A DNA stretch of 7,378 nucleotides from an uncultured Clostridia bacterium (GCA_944391155.1 CALXSO010000120.1:1-7378), one strand, 5' to 3'; numbered from the stretch's first letter, positions 1 to 6,623 are shown. Notes: generated from the sequence alone by a model not told the origin. Made by a program: numbers and translations.

Positions 1-437
1 CATTTCCAAATTCTATCTCCATCACGGCTAAATACTAATCCATTTTCCATATTTTCAATTAATTTTTTATATCTAGCTTCATGCTCTTTTTCTATTTTAG
101 CAACTTCTTAGAATAAGAAAGCAATATGATCAAATCCTTCTTCTTTTGCTTCCTTAGCCATTCTATCATACATATCTGTCCATTCATAATTTTCTCCTTC
201 TGCTGCTGCTTGTAAGTTTTCTACTGTTGATTTAATATCTCCACCTTGTAATAATTTAAACCACATTTTTGCATGCTCTTTTTCATTGTCAGCTGTTTCT
301 TGGAATATAGCTGCAATTTGCTCATAACCTTCTTTTTTTGCTTTACTAGCAAAGTATGTATATTTATTTCTTGCTTGTGATTCACCAGCAAATGCCTCCA
401 TTAAATTTTTTTCTGTTTTTGTTCCTTTTAAATCCAT
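1..437 (-). pseudogene. rbr: Rubrerythrin, interrupted by an in-frame TAA; 3' end outside window
   Basis: Rubrerythrin is a cytoplasmic diiron peroxidase that detoxifies hydrogen peroxide in anaerobes. The N-terminal four-helix domain is clear: the motif FAGESQARN with ligand E19, the first ExxH at E52-H55, and the GENYE region at 81-85. Translation stops at a TAA (108-110) after codon 109. The same frame then continues unbroken to the window edge with excellent rubrerythrin sequence: the second ExxH (IEKEHE), the linker GLVFSRDGDRIWK and the first base pair of the Cys codon that opens the rubredoxin CxxC. A single G-to-T change in GAA would explain the stop, and there is no frameshift. The truncated product would lose half the diiron site and the whole FeS4 domain. 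I chose the ATG at 435-437 because GGGAGG lies 7 nt upstream; an ATG at 450-452 has no such site. It starts 2 nt after the perR stop. The family assignment is near certain; whether the stop is real is not. Confidence 0.85.
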
Positions 438-439
438 TT

Positions 440-841
440 TTATACCTCCCATTTTTCTTTCTTAGATTTACATTCATAACATATTCCATTTATTTCTAAA
501 CTTTCAGTTAAAGAAATTTTACCAGACAATTGTCTTTGTATTTCATTTTTTAAAGTTTTTGGAACTTCATAATAAAAATCAAACACTTTTCCACATTTTT
601 CACAAATGACATGATTATGCTTATTATCTATATAATCATATCTATCTGGTCCAACTGGCATTGAAATCTTATTTATTTCTGCATTTTCTACTAATATATT
701 AATATTCCTATATACTGTACTTCTACTTATTCTTTCATCAATCTGTTTTACTTTCATATAAATTTCTTCCGCTGTTGGATGTGTTTTCAATTTCTTTATA
801 ATATTAAGTATAGATTCTCTTTGCTTAGAATAGTTACTCAT
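440..841 (-). CDS. perR: PerR-type peroxide-responsive repressor (Fur family)
   Basis: A Fur-family DNA-binding repressor, 133 aa from the chosen start. The N-terminal winged helix includes THPTAEEIY and STVYRNINIL (about 20-50). The C-terminal dimerisation domain holds two CxxC pairs, C80/C83 and C121/C124, the structural zinc site. All five residues that form the regulatory Fe/Mn site in Bacillus subtilis PerR have counterparts: H21, D69, H75, H77 and D88. This, with HNHVICEKCGKVFDF, favours PerR over Fur or Zur. In PerR, peroxide oxidises one of the regulatory histidines and releases the DNA; that mechanism is family knowledge. The ATG at 839-841 has AAGGAG 7 nt upstream. A longer frame from 904 would run through the promoter and is rejected. 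The N-terminus is about 15 residues shorter than in B. subtilis PerR. The gene is directly followed by rubrerythrin, a typical PerR target, with 2 nt between them. Confidence 0.92.
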   Translation of the reverse strand: MSNYSKQRESILNIIKKLKTHPTAEEIYMKVKQIDERISRSTVYRNINILVENAEINKISMPVGPDRYDYIDNKHNHVICEKCGKVFDFYYEVPKTLKNEIQRQLSGKISLTESLEINGICYECKSKKEKWEV

Positions 842-856
842 AAACCCTCTCCTTAA

Positions 857-875
857 ATTAGGAACTATTCCTAAT
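857..875. promoter_or_regulatory. 19-bp palindrome, candidate PerR operator
   Basis: On the minus strand this reads ATTAGGAATAGTTCCTAAT, a perfect 8-3-8 inverted repeat. It lies 8 nt downstream of the -10 hexamer, at or near the transcription start of perR-rbr, and ends before the perR ribosome binding site. A repressor bound here would block transcription, so autoregulation by PerR is the natural inference. The half-site ATTAGGAA shares only its inner bases with the Bacillus Per box TTATAATnATTATAA, so the assignment rests on position and symmetry. Confidence 0.55.
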
Positions 876-883
876 TTTGTTTT

Positions 884-912
884 ATAATATAACATGTCAT
901 CCACATTGTCAA
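884..912 (-). promoter_or_regulatory. Sigma-A type promoter of perR-rbr
   Basis: A perfect -35 TTGACA (907-912) and a -10 TATTAT (884-889) are separated by exactly 17 bp on the minus strand. The -10 lies about 43 nt upstream of the perR ATG. The -10 is part of a short palindrome, TTATATTATAA, which by itself resembles the AT-rich core of a Per box. This is the clearest promoter in the window. Confidence 0.8.
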
Positions 913-951
913 GATTTTTTTATAAATTTAGAGAAAGTTTAACCATAAATT

Positions 952-1109
952 GTTACTACTTAGTATAGCATAAAAGTAATCACTCTGAAAGGTTGATATA
1001 TATGTATTTTTGTCAAAAACAAACTTTAGGTATACCTATTGGTCTTTGACAAAAATACAAATATATCAACTTTTCAGATTACTCTACAAAATGAAGTTTA
1101 ACTAGTAAC
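952..1109. mobile_element. MITE-like palindromic insertion with 8-bp target duplication
   Basis: A 158-bp non-coding element that is one long imperfect palindrome. Its ends are GTTACTACTTA (952-962) and, on the opposite strand, GTTACTAGTTA (ending at 1109), 10 of 11 matching. The inner arms (975-1017 and 1045-1083) pair over about 39 bases with a 4-nt insertion and two mismatches. The 27-nt centre contains the palindrome AGGTATACCT (1028-1037). The octamer CATAAATT stands immediately outside both ends, at 944-951 and 1110-1117, as expected for a target-site duplication. There is no transposase, so it would need one supplied in trans. It sits between the 3' end of the recG unit and the perR promoter, whose -35 is about 40 bp away. 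In RNA it would form a very long hairpin and could act as a transcript end or decay barrier, though there is no good T-tract. The transposase family is unknown. Confidence 0.7.
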
Positions 1110-1127
1110 CATAAATTATAACTATAG

Positions 1128-1322
1128 CTATTTTCCCAAAAAATAAATTATCAATGCACCAACAATAGCAACTATAAAACCTAAAATCTTTACTCCATTT
1201 GAACCCTCATTTTGATCTCCAAAGCCAAAAAATCTTTTTGTAATTATTCGTGCATCATAAATACAAATTACTCCTATCAGTATTAAAATTAATCCAATTA
1301 TTGTTATAATTATTTGAAACAT
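1128..1322 (-). CDS. Small two-span membrane protein, function unknown
   Basis: A 64-aa protein with two hydrophobic helices, about residues 3-22 and 44-62. They are joined by a short polar, partly basic loop (DARIITKRFF, then FGFGDQNEGSNG). There is no signal peptide site and no cysteine motif. The layout predicts a helical hairpin in the cytoplasmic membrane. The ATG at 1320-1322 is preceded by AAAGGA with a 10-nt spacer, a little long but acceptable. The gene lies 34 nt after the recG stop and is probably co-transcribed with it; the MITE-like insertion begins 18 nt past its stop. I do not recognise the family. Conserved features such as IYDAR and the glycine-rich loop suggest a real protein rather than a chance frame, but function cannot be inferred. 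Confidence 0.65.
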   Translation of the reverse strand: MFQIIITIIGLILILIGVICIYDARIITKRFFGFGDQNEGSNGVKILGFIVAIVGALIIYFLGK

Positions 1323-1356
1323 AACATCAACATCCTTTTTTCATAAAATTAATAAA

Positions 1357-3393
1357 TTAAATTTCAATCCTATTATGAAACTTATCATCAATCAAAACAA
1401 GCAGTTCTTTATGATTTTCTAATTTAGGATCTTCTAACAATATATTTTGAGCAGCTCTTTGTGCTTTTTTCAAAATGTCCATATCTTCAAATAAATTTGC
1501 TATTTTAAACTCTGGTAAACCATGTTGCATTGTACCAAAAAAATCTCCAGAACCTCTAAGTTCTAAATCCTTCTCAGAAATAACAAAACCATCATTTGTT
1601 TTACACATTATTTCCATTCTCTTTCTTACATTTTCACCTTTTCCCTCATATTTTAAAATACAATATGATTGATATTCTCCTCTTCCTACTCTTCCTCTTA
1701 ATTGATGCAAAGCAGCCAATCCAAATCTTTGTGCATCTTCTATAACCATAATATTACTATTAGGTACATCTACACCAACCTCTATTACAGTTGTAGAAAT
1801 AAGAATATCAATTTTGTGATTTTTAAAGTCCAACATTATTTGATCTTTTTCCTTAGGTTTCATTTTACCATGAATATATGTAACTCTATATTCTGGAAAT
1901 ATTTCTTTTTGATATTTTTCATACAGTTCTTCAACAGATTTTAAATCCATTTCTTCATTTTCTTCTACAAGAGGACAAACTATATATGCCTGTCTTCCTT
2001 GTTCTATTTGTTTTTTTATAAAAGCATCTACTCTTTGTTCTAGCTTTTTGCTTACTGCAAAAGTTTCAATTTTTTTCCTGTTTGGAGGCAGTTCATCAAT
2101 TATAGAAATATCCAAATCTCCATAAAGTATCAGTGCTAATGTTCTAGGTATTGGAGTTGCAGACATAACAAGTACATCTGGATTTTTCCCTTTTTCTGCA
2201 ATTTTAGTTCTTTGTTTAACACCAAATCTATGTTGCTCATCTGTTACTACCAATCCTAATTTTTTAAACTCTACATTTTCTTCTATCAGAGCGTGTGTTC
2301 CAATTAATATATCTCTTTCTCCATTTCTTAATCTTTCTAATAATTCTTCTTTCTTCTTTTTAGATATTCCTGAAATTAAAAGTTCTGATTTTATATCTAA
2401 ATCATCAAGCATCCCTTTAAAATTCTCTAAATGTTGAGTTGCAAGAATTGCAGTTGGTGCCATTACTGCCACTTGATATCCAGATTTTACTGCTTTATAT
2501 GCAGCACACATTGCTACCGCTGTTTTTCCAGAGCCTACATCTCCTTGCAATAGTCTGTTCATTGGCTTTCTACTTTCCATATCTTTTTCTATTTCTTCTA
2601 ACACTCTTCTTTGTGCATTAGTCAAATTGAATGGGAATTTCATTATTACATCTGATATATGAACATTCTTGTCAAATTCTATGCCAATTTCTTCATTATA
2701 TGTTTTATTTTTTAACGCCAACAAAGCTAATTGTGTGCTAAACAATTCTTCAAAAACTAATCTATATCTTGCTGTTTCAAAATCCTCTAATTTTTTTGGA
2801 AAATGTATGTCAACTATCGCTTTATTAATATCTTGCAAATTATATTCTTTAAGAATTTCATTTGGTAAAGATTCTTTCAAATTTCCAGCAACTTCTTTAA
2901 TTCCGTTTTCCATTATTTTTCTTAATGTAGTTTGTGTTAGTTGATATGTTAATGGATAAATTGGAATTATTCTCCCTGTATTATTTTTTTTATCTATTTC
3001 ATCAAATACTGGTGATGTTAATTCTATCTTGCCATATTTTAAATTTATCTTTCCATAAAATCTATATTTCTTGCCTATTTCAAATTTACTCTTTAAATAT
3101 GTTTGATTAAACCATGTAATAATTGCTGTTCCTGTTTCATCTCTTATTAGAAGTTTTTGCATCGTTTTTCTTGGTAAACGTGTTTCAACTACTTTTCCAC
3201 AAGCAACCGCTTCTATCGTTGTCTCCTCTTCATCCACACAATCACAAATATTCTTTGGTTTACTTCTATCTTCATAGTCTCTTGGATAATATGTTATTAA
3301 ATCTTTTAATGTATATATTTTCAATTTATTCAATAATTTTACTCTATTAGGACCTACTCCCTTTATATATTTCACATCTTTTGCTAAATCCAT
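1357..3393 (-). CDS. recG: ATP-dependent DNA helicase RecG
   Basis: RecG is a monomeric superfamily 2 translocase that reverses stalled replication forks and migrates Holliday junctions in DNA repair. With the chosen start the protein is 678 aa, the usual length. The N-terminus has the helix-hairpin-helix-like KGVGPNRVKLLNKL and the OB-fold wedge domain. Helicase motifs follow in order: LTNAQRRVL (about 257-265), Walker A GDVGSGKT (284-291), DEQH (385-388), MSATPIPRTLAL (from about 410), IHGKM, STTVIEVGVDVPN, and the arginine-finger region QLRGRVGR (564-571). The C-terminal TRG segment GFVISEKDLELRGSGDFFGT (from 602) is diagnostic of RecG. The frame extends to a TTG at 3405, but GGAG (3400-3403) lies 6 nt before the ATG at 3391-3393, which is therefore preferred; the ATG at 3394-3396 is possible. 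It follows the metallophosphoesterase by about 30 nt, so the two are likely co-transcribed. Confidence 0.97.
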   Translation of the reverse strand: MDLAKDVKYIKGVGPNRVKLLNKLKIYTLKDLITYYPRDYEDRSKPKNICDCVDEEETTIEAVACGKVVETRLPRKTMQKLLIRDETGTAIITWFNQTYLKSKFEIGKKYRFYGKINLKYGKIELTSPVFDEIDKKNNTGRIIPIYPLTYQLTQTTLRKIMENGIKEVAGNLKESLPNEILKEYNLQDINKAIVDIHFPKKLEDFETARYRLVFEELFSTQLALLALKNKTYNEEIGIEFDKNVHISDVIMKFPFNLTNAQRRVLEEIEKDMESRKPMNRLLQGDVGSGKTAVAMCAAYKAVKSGYQVAVMAPTAILATQHLENFKGMLDDLDIKSELLISGISKKKKEELLERLRNGERDILIGTHALIEENVEFKKLGLVVTDEQHRFGVKQRTKIAEKGKNPDVLVMSATPIPRTLALILYGDLDISIIDELPPNRKKIETFAVSKKLEQRVDAFIKKQIEQGRQAYIVCPLVEENEEMDLKSVEELYEKYQKEIFPEYRVTYIHGKMKPKEKDQIMLDFKNHKIDILISTTVIEVGVDVPNSNIMVIEDAQRFGLAALHQLRGRVGRGEYQSYCILKYEGKGENVRKRMEIMCKTNDGFVISEKDLELRGSGDFFGTMQHGLPEFKIANLFEDMDILKKAQRAAQNILLEDPKLENHKELLVLIDDKFHNRIEI

Positions 3394-3422
3394 CATTTTC
3401 TCCAATCTTTAGAAAACCAAAA

Positions 3423-4130
3423 CTACTTAATCTTATATAATTTAAAATCTAATCCATCTGCACTTACCAATTTTAAATTAATACCATCATGAAAACCTTC
3501 TACTGCTTCTTTAATTGAATTACTATGTAAATGTCCATACATACATTTTTTTATATTATACTTTTTTAATATTTCCATAAATTCCGTTGTTTCATTTTTA
3601 CTTATTTGATGAATGGTTATAGGTGGATAATGCATAAAAGCTATAAAATGTTTTTTTTCACCAAATCTTTCTATTCCGTCTTTTATCGAAAGTTCAAGTC
3701 TAATTGCCTCTCTTGAAATCAATCTTCTATCTTCACTATCTTCTGAAATAGTCCATCCTCTTGTTCCTACTATCACATTGCCTTCAACTTCAAAACTATT
3801 ATTTTGTAAAAAATCTATATTATGAAAATTATTATCTTCTAAATATTTTTTCATTTTAGTTATTGTATTCCACCAATAATCATGATTTCCTCTAAGTAAT
3901 ATCTTTTTTCCTGGTAATTGATTTAAATATTTAAAATCTTCATATGTATTTTCTAAATACATTGCCCAAGAAAAATCCCCTGGTAATATTACTGTATCTT
4001 CTTCTTTTACCTTTTCTTTCCAATCTATAGCAATTTTTTCTTCATGTTTTTGCCAATTTTCACCAAATATACTCATTGGTTTATTTTCTTGAAAAGATAA
4101 ATGAAGATCTCCTATTGTATATATAGACAT
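3423..4130 (-). CDS. Calcineurin-like metallophosphoesterase
   Basis: A 235-aa cytoplasmic protein of the calcineurin-like phosphoesterase superfamily, resembling the predicted phosphohydrolases of the COG1768 type. The metal-binding motifs are all present and in order: GDLH (D8, H10), GDFSW (G51-D52), GNHDYWW (N82, H83, D84), HYPP (H167) and GHLH (H200, H202). This predicts a two-metal phosphoesterase active site; the substrate is unknown. The ATG at 4128-4130 has AAGGAG with a 6-nt spacer. About 170 bp of AT-rich DNA separate it from tsaD. A TATAAT (minus strand, 4190-4195) lies about 60 nt upstream of the start, but I see no good -35 partner, so its promoter is uncertain. The recG gene follows after about 30 nt, which suggests a shared transcript but not necessarily a shared function. 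Confidence 0.9.
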   Translation of the reverse strand: MSIYTIGDLHLSFQENKPMSIFGENWQKHEEKIAIDWKEKVKEEDTVILPGDFSWAMYLENTYEDFKYLNQLPGKKILLRGNHDYWWNTITKMKKYLEDNNFHNIDFLQNNSFEVEGNVIVGTRGWTISEDSEDRRLISREAIRLELSIKDGIERFGEKKHFIAFMHYPPITIHQISKNETTEFMEILKKYNIKKCMYGHLHSNSIKEAVEGFHDGINLKLVSADGLDFKLYKIK

Positions 4131-4299
4131 ATATGACTCCTTCTAATTTTTATTGTTTTAAATTTACAATCATATTTATTTCGTTTAATATTATAGATTT
4201 TATCTCTTTTATAATAACTCTGCTATTAAATTTTTACCTAGACCTTACATATTTTTTAAAAATTAAAATAATTTTTTATTATTATATTAAAAAATTAAT

Positions 4300-5298
4300 C
4301 TAATCGCTTAATTTCAAATTTGGTTTAGCATTTAAAAACATGTTATCCCTTTTTCCTGCCATATAGTTATAATAACCTGCTGATGCTATCATAGCTGCAT
4401 TATCTGTACACAGCTTTAAATCTGGCATATAAATTTTATAACCCTCCTGCTCCAAATCTAAAAATTCTTTCCTTATATAACTATTAGCTGAAACACCTCC
4501 AGCTAAAGCAATAGTCTTTGTTTCTATCTTTTTTACATTCAGTACTTTCTTCACATTCTCTATTAGTTCTTCTGTAACTGCTTTTTGAAAACTTGCACAT
4601 AGGTTTGCTTTATTAATTGTTTTAAGCTTATGATTTAAATTAATTACAGCTGTCTTAATTCCACTAAAACTAAAATCTGCATTTTCAAAATGTGTTTTAG
4701 GTAAATTATATTCAGGAATACCTTCTTTTGCTAACTTATCAACCTTTGGTCCTCCTGGATACCCAAGTCCAATTACTCTAGCCACTTTATCAAAAGCCTC
4801 TCCTATAGCATCATCTCTTGTTTTCCCTAATACTTCAAAACTTGTATAATCTTTAACATGTATAATTTGTGTATTTCCACCTGACATCATCATACATATA
4901 AAAGGTGGTTTTAAGTCTTTATAAGTAATATAGTTAGCAGCTATATGACCTTCAATATGATTTACACCAACAAGTGGTTTTCCAGTTGCAAAACTCAATG
5001 CCTTGCCATAAGACAATCCAACCAATAAAGCCCCAACTAACCCTGGTCCATATGTTGGAGTAATAGCATCAATATCATTAAATGAAACATTTGCATCACT
5101 TAATGCTTTTTTAGTAACTCTAGAAATAGCTTCTATATGATTTCTTGATGCAATTTCAGGAACCACTCCACCATATTTTTCATGTATTGGTATTTGTGTA
5201 TCTATAATATTTGATAAAATTTCTCTTCCATTTTTTACAACTGCTACTGAAGTTTCATCACAGCTTGACTCTATTCCAAGTGTTAATATATCTTTCAA
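4300..5298 (-). CDS. tsaD: tRNA N6-adenosine threonylcarbamoyltransferase subunit TsaD
   Basis: TsaD (formerly Gcp/YgjD), with TsaB and TsaE, transfers threonylcarbamoyl from the TsaC product to A37 of tRNAs that read ANN codons, forming t6A. It belongs to the ASKHA fold. Using numbering from the upstream ATG (335 aa), the visible motifs are GIESSCDET (11-19), the metal-binding HIEGH (H117, H121), MSGGNTQ (141-147), GEAFDKVAR and GYPGGP (169-187), SFSGIKTAV (213-221), GGVSAN (270-275) and CTDNAAMIA (300-308) with metal ligand D302. Start choice: the ATG at 5305-5307 abuts the only Shine-Dalgarno (AAAGGA, 5308-5313), leaving no spacer. The TTG at 5296-5298 has a 9-nt spacer and gives MKDILTLGIESS, the typical family N-terminus. 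I prefer the TTG start, 332 aa. TsaB and TsaE are not in this window. Confidence 0.96.
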   Translation of the reverse strand: MKDILTLGIESSCDETSVAVVKNGREILSNIIDTQIPIHEKYGGVVPEIASRNHIEAISRVTKKALSDANVSFNDIDAITPTYGPGLVGALLVGLSYGKALSFATGKPLVGVNHIEGHIAANYITYKDLKPPFICMMMSGGNTQIIHVKDYTSFEVLGKTRDDAIGEAFDKVARVIGLGYPGGPKVDKLAKEGIPEYNLPKTHFENADFSFSGIKTAVINLNHKLKTINKANLCASFQKAVTEELIENVKKVLNVKKIETKTIALAGGVSANSYIRKEFLDLEQEGYKIYMPDLKLCTDNAAMIASAGYYNYMAGKRDNMFLNAKPNLKLSD

Positions 5299-5307
5299 AA
5301 ATCTCAT

Positions 5308-5393
5308 TCCTTTATTGTTAAATTCATAATTAGCTAATAATTAATCATATGATTGTATTAACAAACAACATCTATCCATTAATATTAGTTTTA
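5308..5393 (-). promoter_or_regulatory. tsaD leader with 12-bp palindrome
   Basis: The 86-bp gap between the 70-aa gene and tsaD contains the perfect palindrome AATCATATGATT (5343-5354) and a second one, ATTAGCTAAT (5329-5338). A loose promoter, TTGTTA with AATTAT 16 nt later on the minus strand, overlaps the first palindrome. In DNA this AT-rich, short palindromes are not rare, so this is a weak candidate for regulation of tsaD. Confidence 0.25.
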
Positions 5394-5606
5394 TTATTCT
5401 ACAAAATTCCCTTGTAAACTTTCCATTTCTTTTTTTAAATTATTAATTTCCTGTTGTTGCTCCATAATTTGTTCATCCTTTTGTGAAACTTCTATATTTC
5501 TTGAAAAAACACCTGCTAAAAAGGAAATTACAAATATCAAAATTATTATAACTGCATTTCTTACACTATTCTCCATTTTATACATTTCTTTATCATATAT
5601 TTTCAT
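5394..5606 (-). CDS. Small membrane-anchored coiled-coil protein, function unknown
   Basis: A 70-aa protein from the chosen start. It has a short charged N-terminus (MKIYDKEMYKMENSVRN), one transmembrane helix (about residues 18-35, AVIIILIFVISFLAGVF) and a polar tail of about 30 residues rich in Glu, Gln and Lys (QKDEQIMEQQQEINNLKKEM) that should form a coiled coil. Topology is probably N-in with the coiled coil outside, the layout of small bitopic division or wall-associated proteins such as FtsL/DivIC, but no family motif is seen and the similarity is only architectural. The ATG at 5604-5606 has GGAGG with an ideal 8-nt spacer (5615-5619). The upstream in-frame ATG at 5619-5621 overlaps that GGAGG and is rejected. 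It lies about 190 bp after the M50 gene and 95 bp before the tsaD TTG. Confidence 0.65.
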   Translation of the reverse strand: MKIYDKEMYKMENSVRNAVIIILIFVISFLAGVFSRNIEVSQKDEQIMEQQQEINNLKKEMESLQGNFVE

Positions 5607-5792
5607 TAAATATTCCTCCATTTACATATCTATAGAGCCTATAATCATATAGTTTGTATTTTACTATAATAAATCCAAAACAATCTAGTCTTGTATAAAA
5701 TTTATTTCCTAATTTGTTTATCTTTTACTATATTAAAACACAAAAACACATAAAAAATATCTACATTTATTTCACCCTTAGCAGGTTATACA

Positions 5793-6539
5793 TTAAACTG
5801 GTAAGCCAAATATCAATCTAGCTAAATTTATAATTCCTGTACTAATCCAACCAATTGCTGGTGAAATTATCATTCCTGCAATACCTGTTATCCAAATCAC
5901 AACAAAAATAATATAAAAAACATTTCCATTGCTCACAAACCATTGTTTAGCATTATATGGTAAAAAAGGCATAATTATCTTTGACCCATCTAACGGTGGT
6001 AATGGAATTAAATTAAAAACACCTAAACCTACATTAGTAGTAACAATTGCCCATAAAATCAGCATAATAACACTACCAACACTAGAAGACAAAAATTGCA
6101 TACTACCAAATTTATATACTGCACAATAAACAATAGCAAAAACAAAAGCCAAAATAATATTCATAACTGGTCCCGCAGCAGAAACTATAGCTTCACACTT
6201 TTCCATTGACATCTTTCTTGTGTAATTTCTTGGATCAACATGAACAGGCTTTCCCCATCCGAAACCTGCAACAAGCAACATCAATGTACCTATAGGATCC
6301 AAATGACTAAAGGGATTCAAATTAAGTCTTCCCTCTCTTCTAGCAGTATCATCTCCCAATTTATCAGCCACAAAAGCATGTGCAAACTCATGAAAAGTAA
6401 TTGCAATAAGCACAGCAGGTGCACTAATAAGCAAGCTTATAAGCATCCCTGGATTAGCTGTAAACTGCACTATTGCTGCAAGTAACAAAATTCCTATAAT
6501 AACCATAATAATTTTTCTATCAAACTGAAAATTAAACAT
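5793..6539 (-). CDS. Site-2 protease family (M50) zinc metalloprotease, membrane protein
   Basis: A 248-aa polytopic membrane protein of the peptidase M50 / site-2 protease family, the short form without a PDZ domain (YwhC-like). Zinc ligands are seen in TFHEFAHAF (H50, E51, H54) and in NLIPLPPLDG (N176 to G185) with D184 as third ligand. The loop NPFSHLDPIGTL (75-86) and GWGKPVHVDPRNY (94-106) are also typical. Hydrophobic segments lie at about 10-27, 32-50, 86-94, 118-140, 154-178 and 207-228. Such enzymes cleave transmembrane helices inside the bilayer; the substrate here cannot be told. The ATG at 6537-6539 has AAGGAG 5 nt upstream. Its leader contains two REP-like palindromes (6558-6623). 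No convincing promoter was found upstream, and no terminator with a GC stem after its stop. Confidence 0.93.
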   Translation of the reverse strand: MFNFQFDRKIIMVIIGILLLAAIVQFTANPGMLISLLISAPAVLIAITFHEFAHAFVADKLGDDTARREGRLNLNPFSHLDPIGTLMLLVAGFGWGKPVHVDPRNYTRKMSMEKCEAIVSAAGPVMNIILAFVFAIVYCAVYKFGSMQFLSSSVGSVIMLILWAIVTTNVGLGVFNLIPLPPLDGSKIIMPFLPYNAKQWFVSNGNVFYIIFVVIWITGIAGMIISPAIGWISTGIINLARLIFGLPV

Positions 6540-6557
6540 ATATACTCCTTTTCTACA

Positions 6558-6623
6558 GGGATTAGGGGACGTTCCTTAAAATCCCTTCTAGGAGGGATTT
6601 TGGGGACGGACCTTAAAATCCCC
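6558..6623. repeat. Tandem pair of GGGGACG REP-like palindromes
   Basis: Two related copies lie head to tail: GGGATTA-GGGGACG-TTCC-TTAAAATCCC (6558-6585) and GGGATTTT-GGGGACG-GACC-TTAAAATCCCC (6594-6623). In copy B GGGATTTT and AAAATCCC form an 8-bp stem around the GGGGACG loop; copy A has the weaker pair GGGATT/AAATCCC. Between copies, AAAATCCCT and AGGGATTTT (6578-6586 and 6593-6601) also form a 9-bp stem with a 6-nt loop, so the RNA can fold in two ways. The GGGGACGG-type core is, as I recall, a widespread repeat in Firmicute genomes, sometimes linked to Y1 (RAYT) transposases; none is present here. The G+C-rich pair is striking in this AT-rich DNA and sits only 18 nt before the M50 start codon, inside its leader. 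Confidence 0.7.

Noticed and set aside
842..904. N-terminal extension of PerR starting MDDMLYYK
   Set aside because: The segment covers the -10, the palindrome and the ribosome binding site of the real start, and PerR homology begins only after the ATG at 841.
975..1083. The long hairpin as an ordinary Rho-independent terminator of recG
   Set aside because: The arms are about 40 bases, AU-rich and not followed by a clear U-run; the flanking 8-bp duplication and matching outer ends explain it better as an inserted element, though it could still affect transcript ends.
1475..3350. Several plus-strand open frames of 60-91 codons opposite recG
   Set aside because: They are antisense shadows of a highly conserved helicase gene, with composition dominated by Leu, Phe and Ser and no ribosome binding sites worth noting.
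4258..4276. Perfect 8-3-8 A/T inverted repeat after tsaD as a terminator
   Set aside because: The stem is only A-T pairs and no T-tract follows it on the minus strand; such repeats are common in this DNA.
5929..6485. Plus-strand frames of 66 and 81 codons opposite the M50 gene
   Set aside because: They are antisense to conserved zinc-binding motifs of the protease and show no protein-like features.
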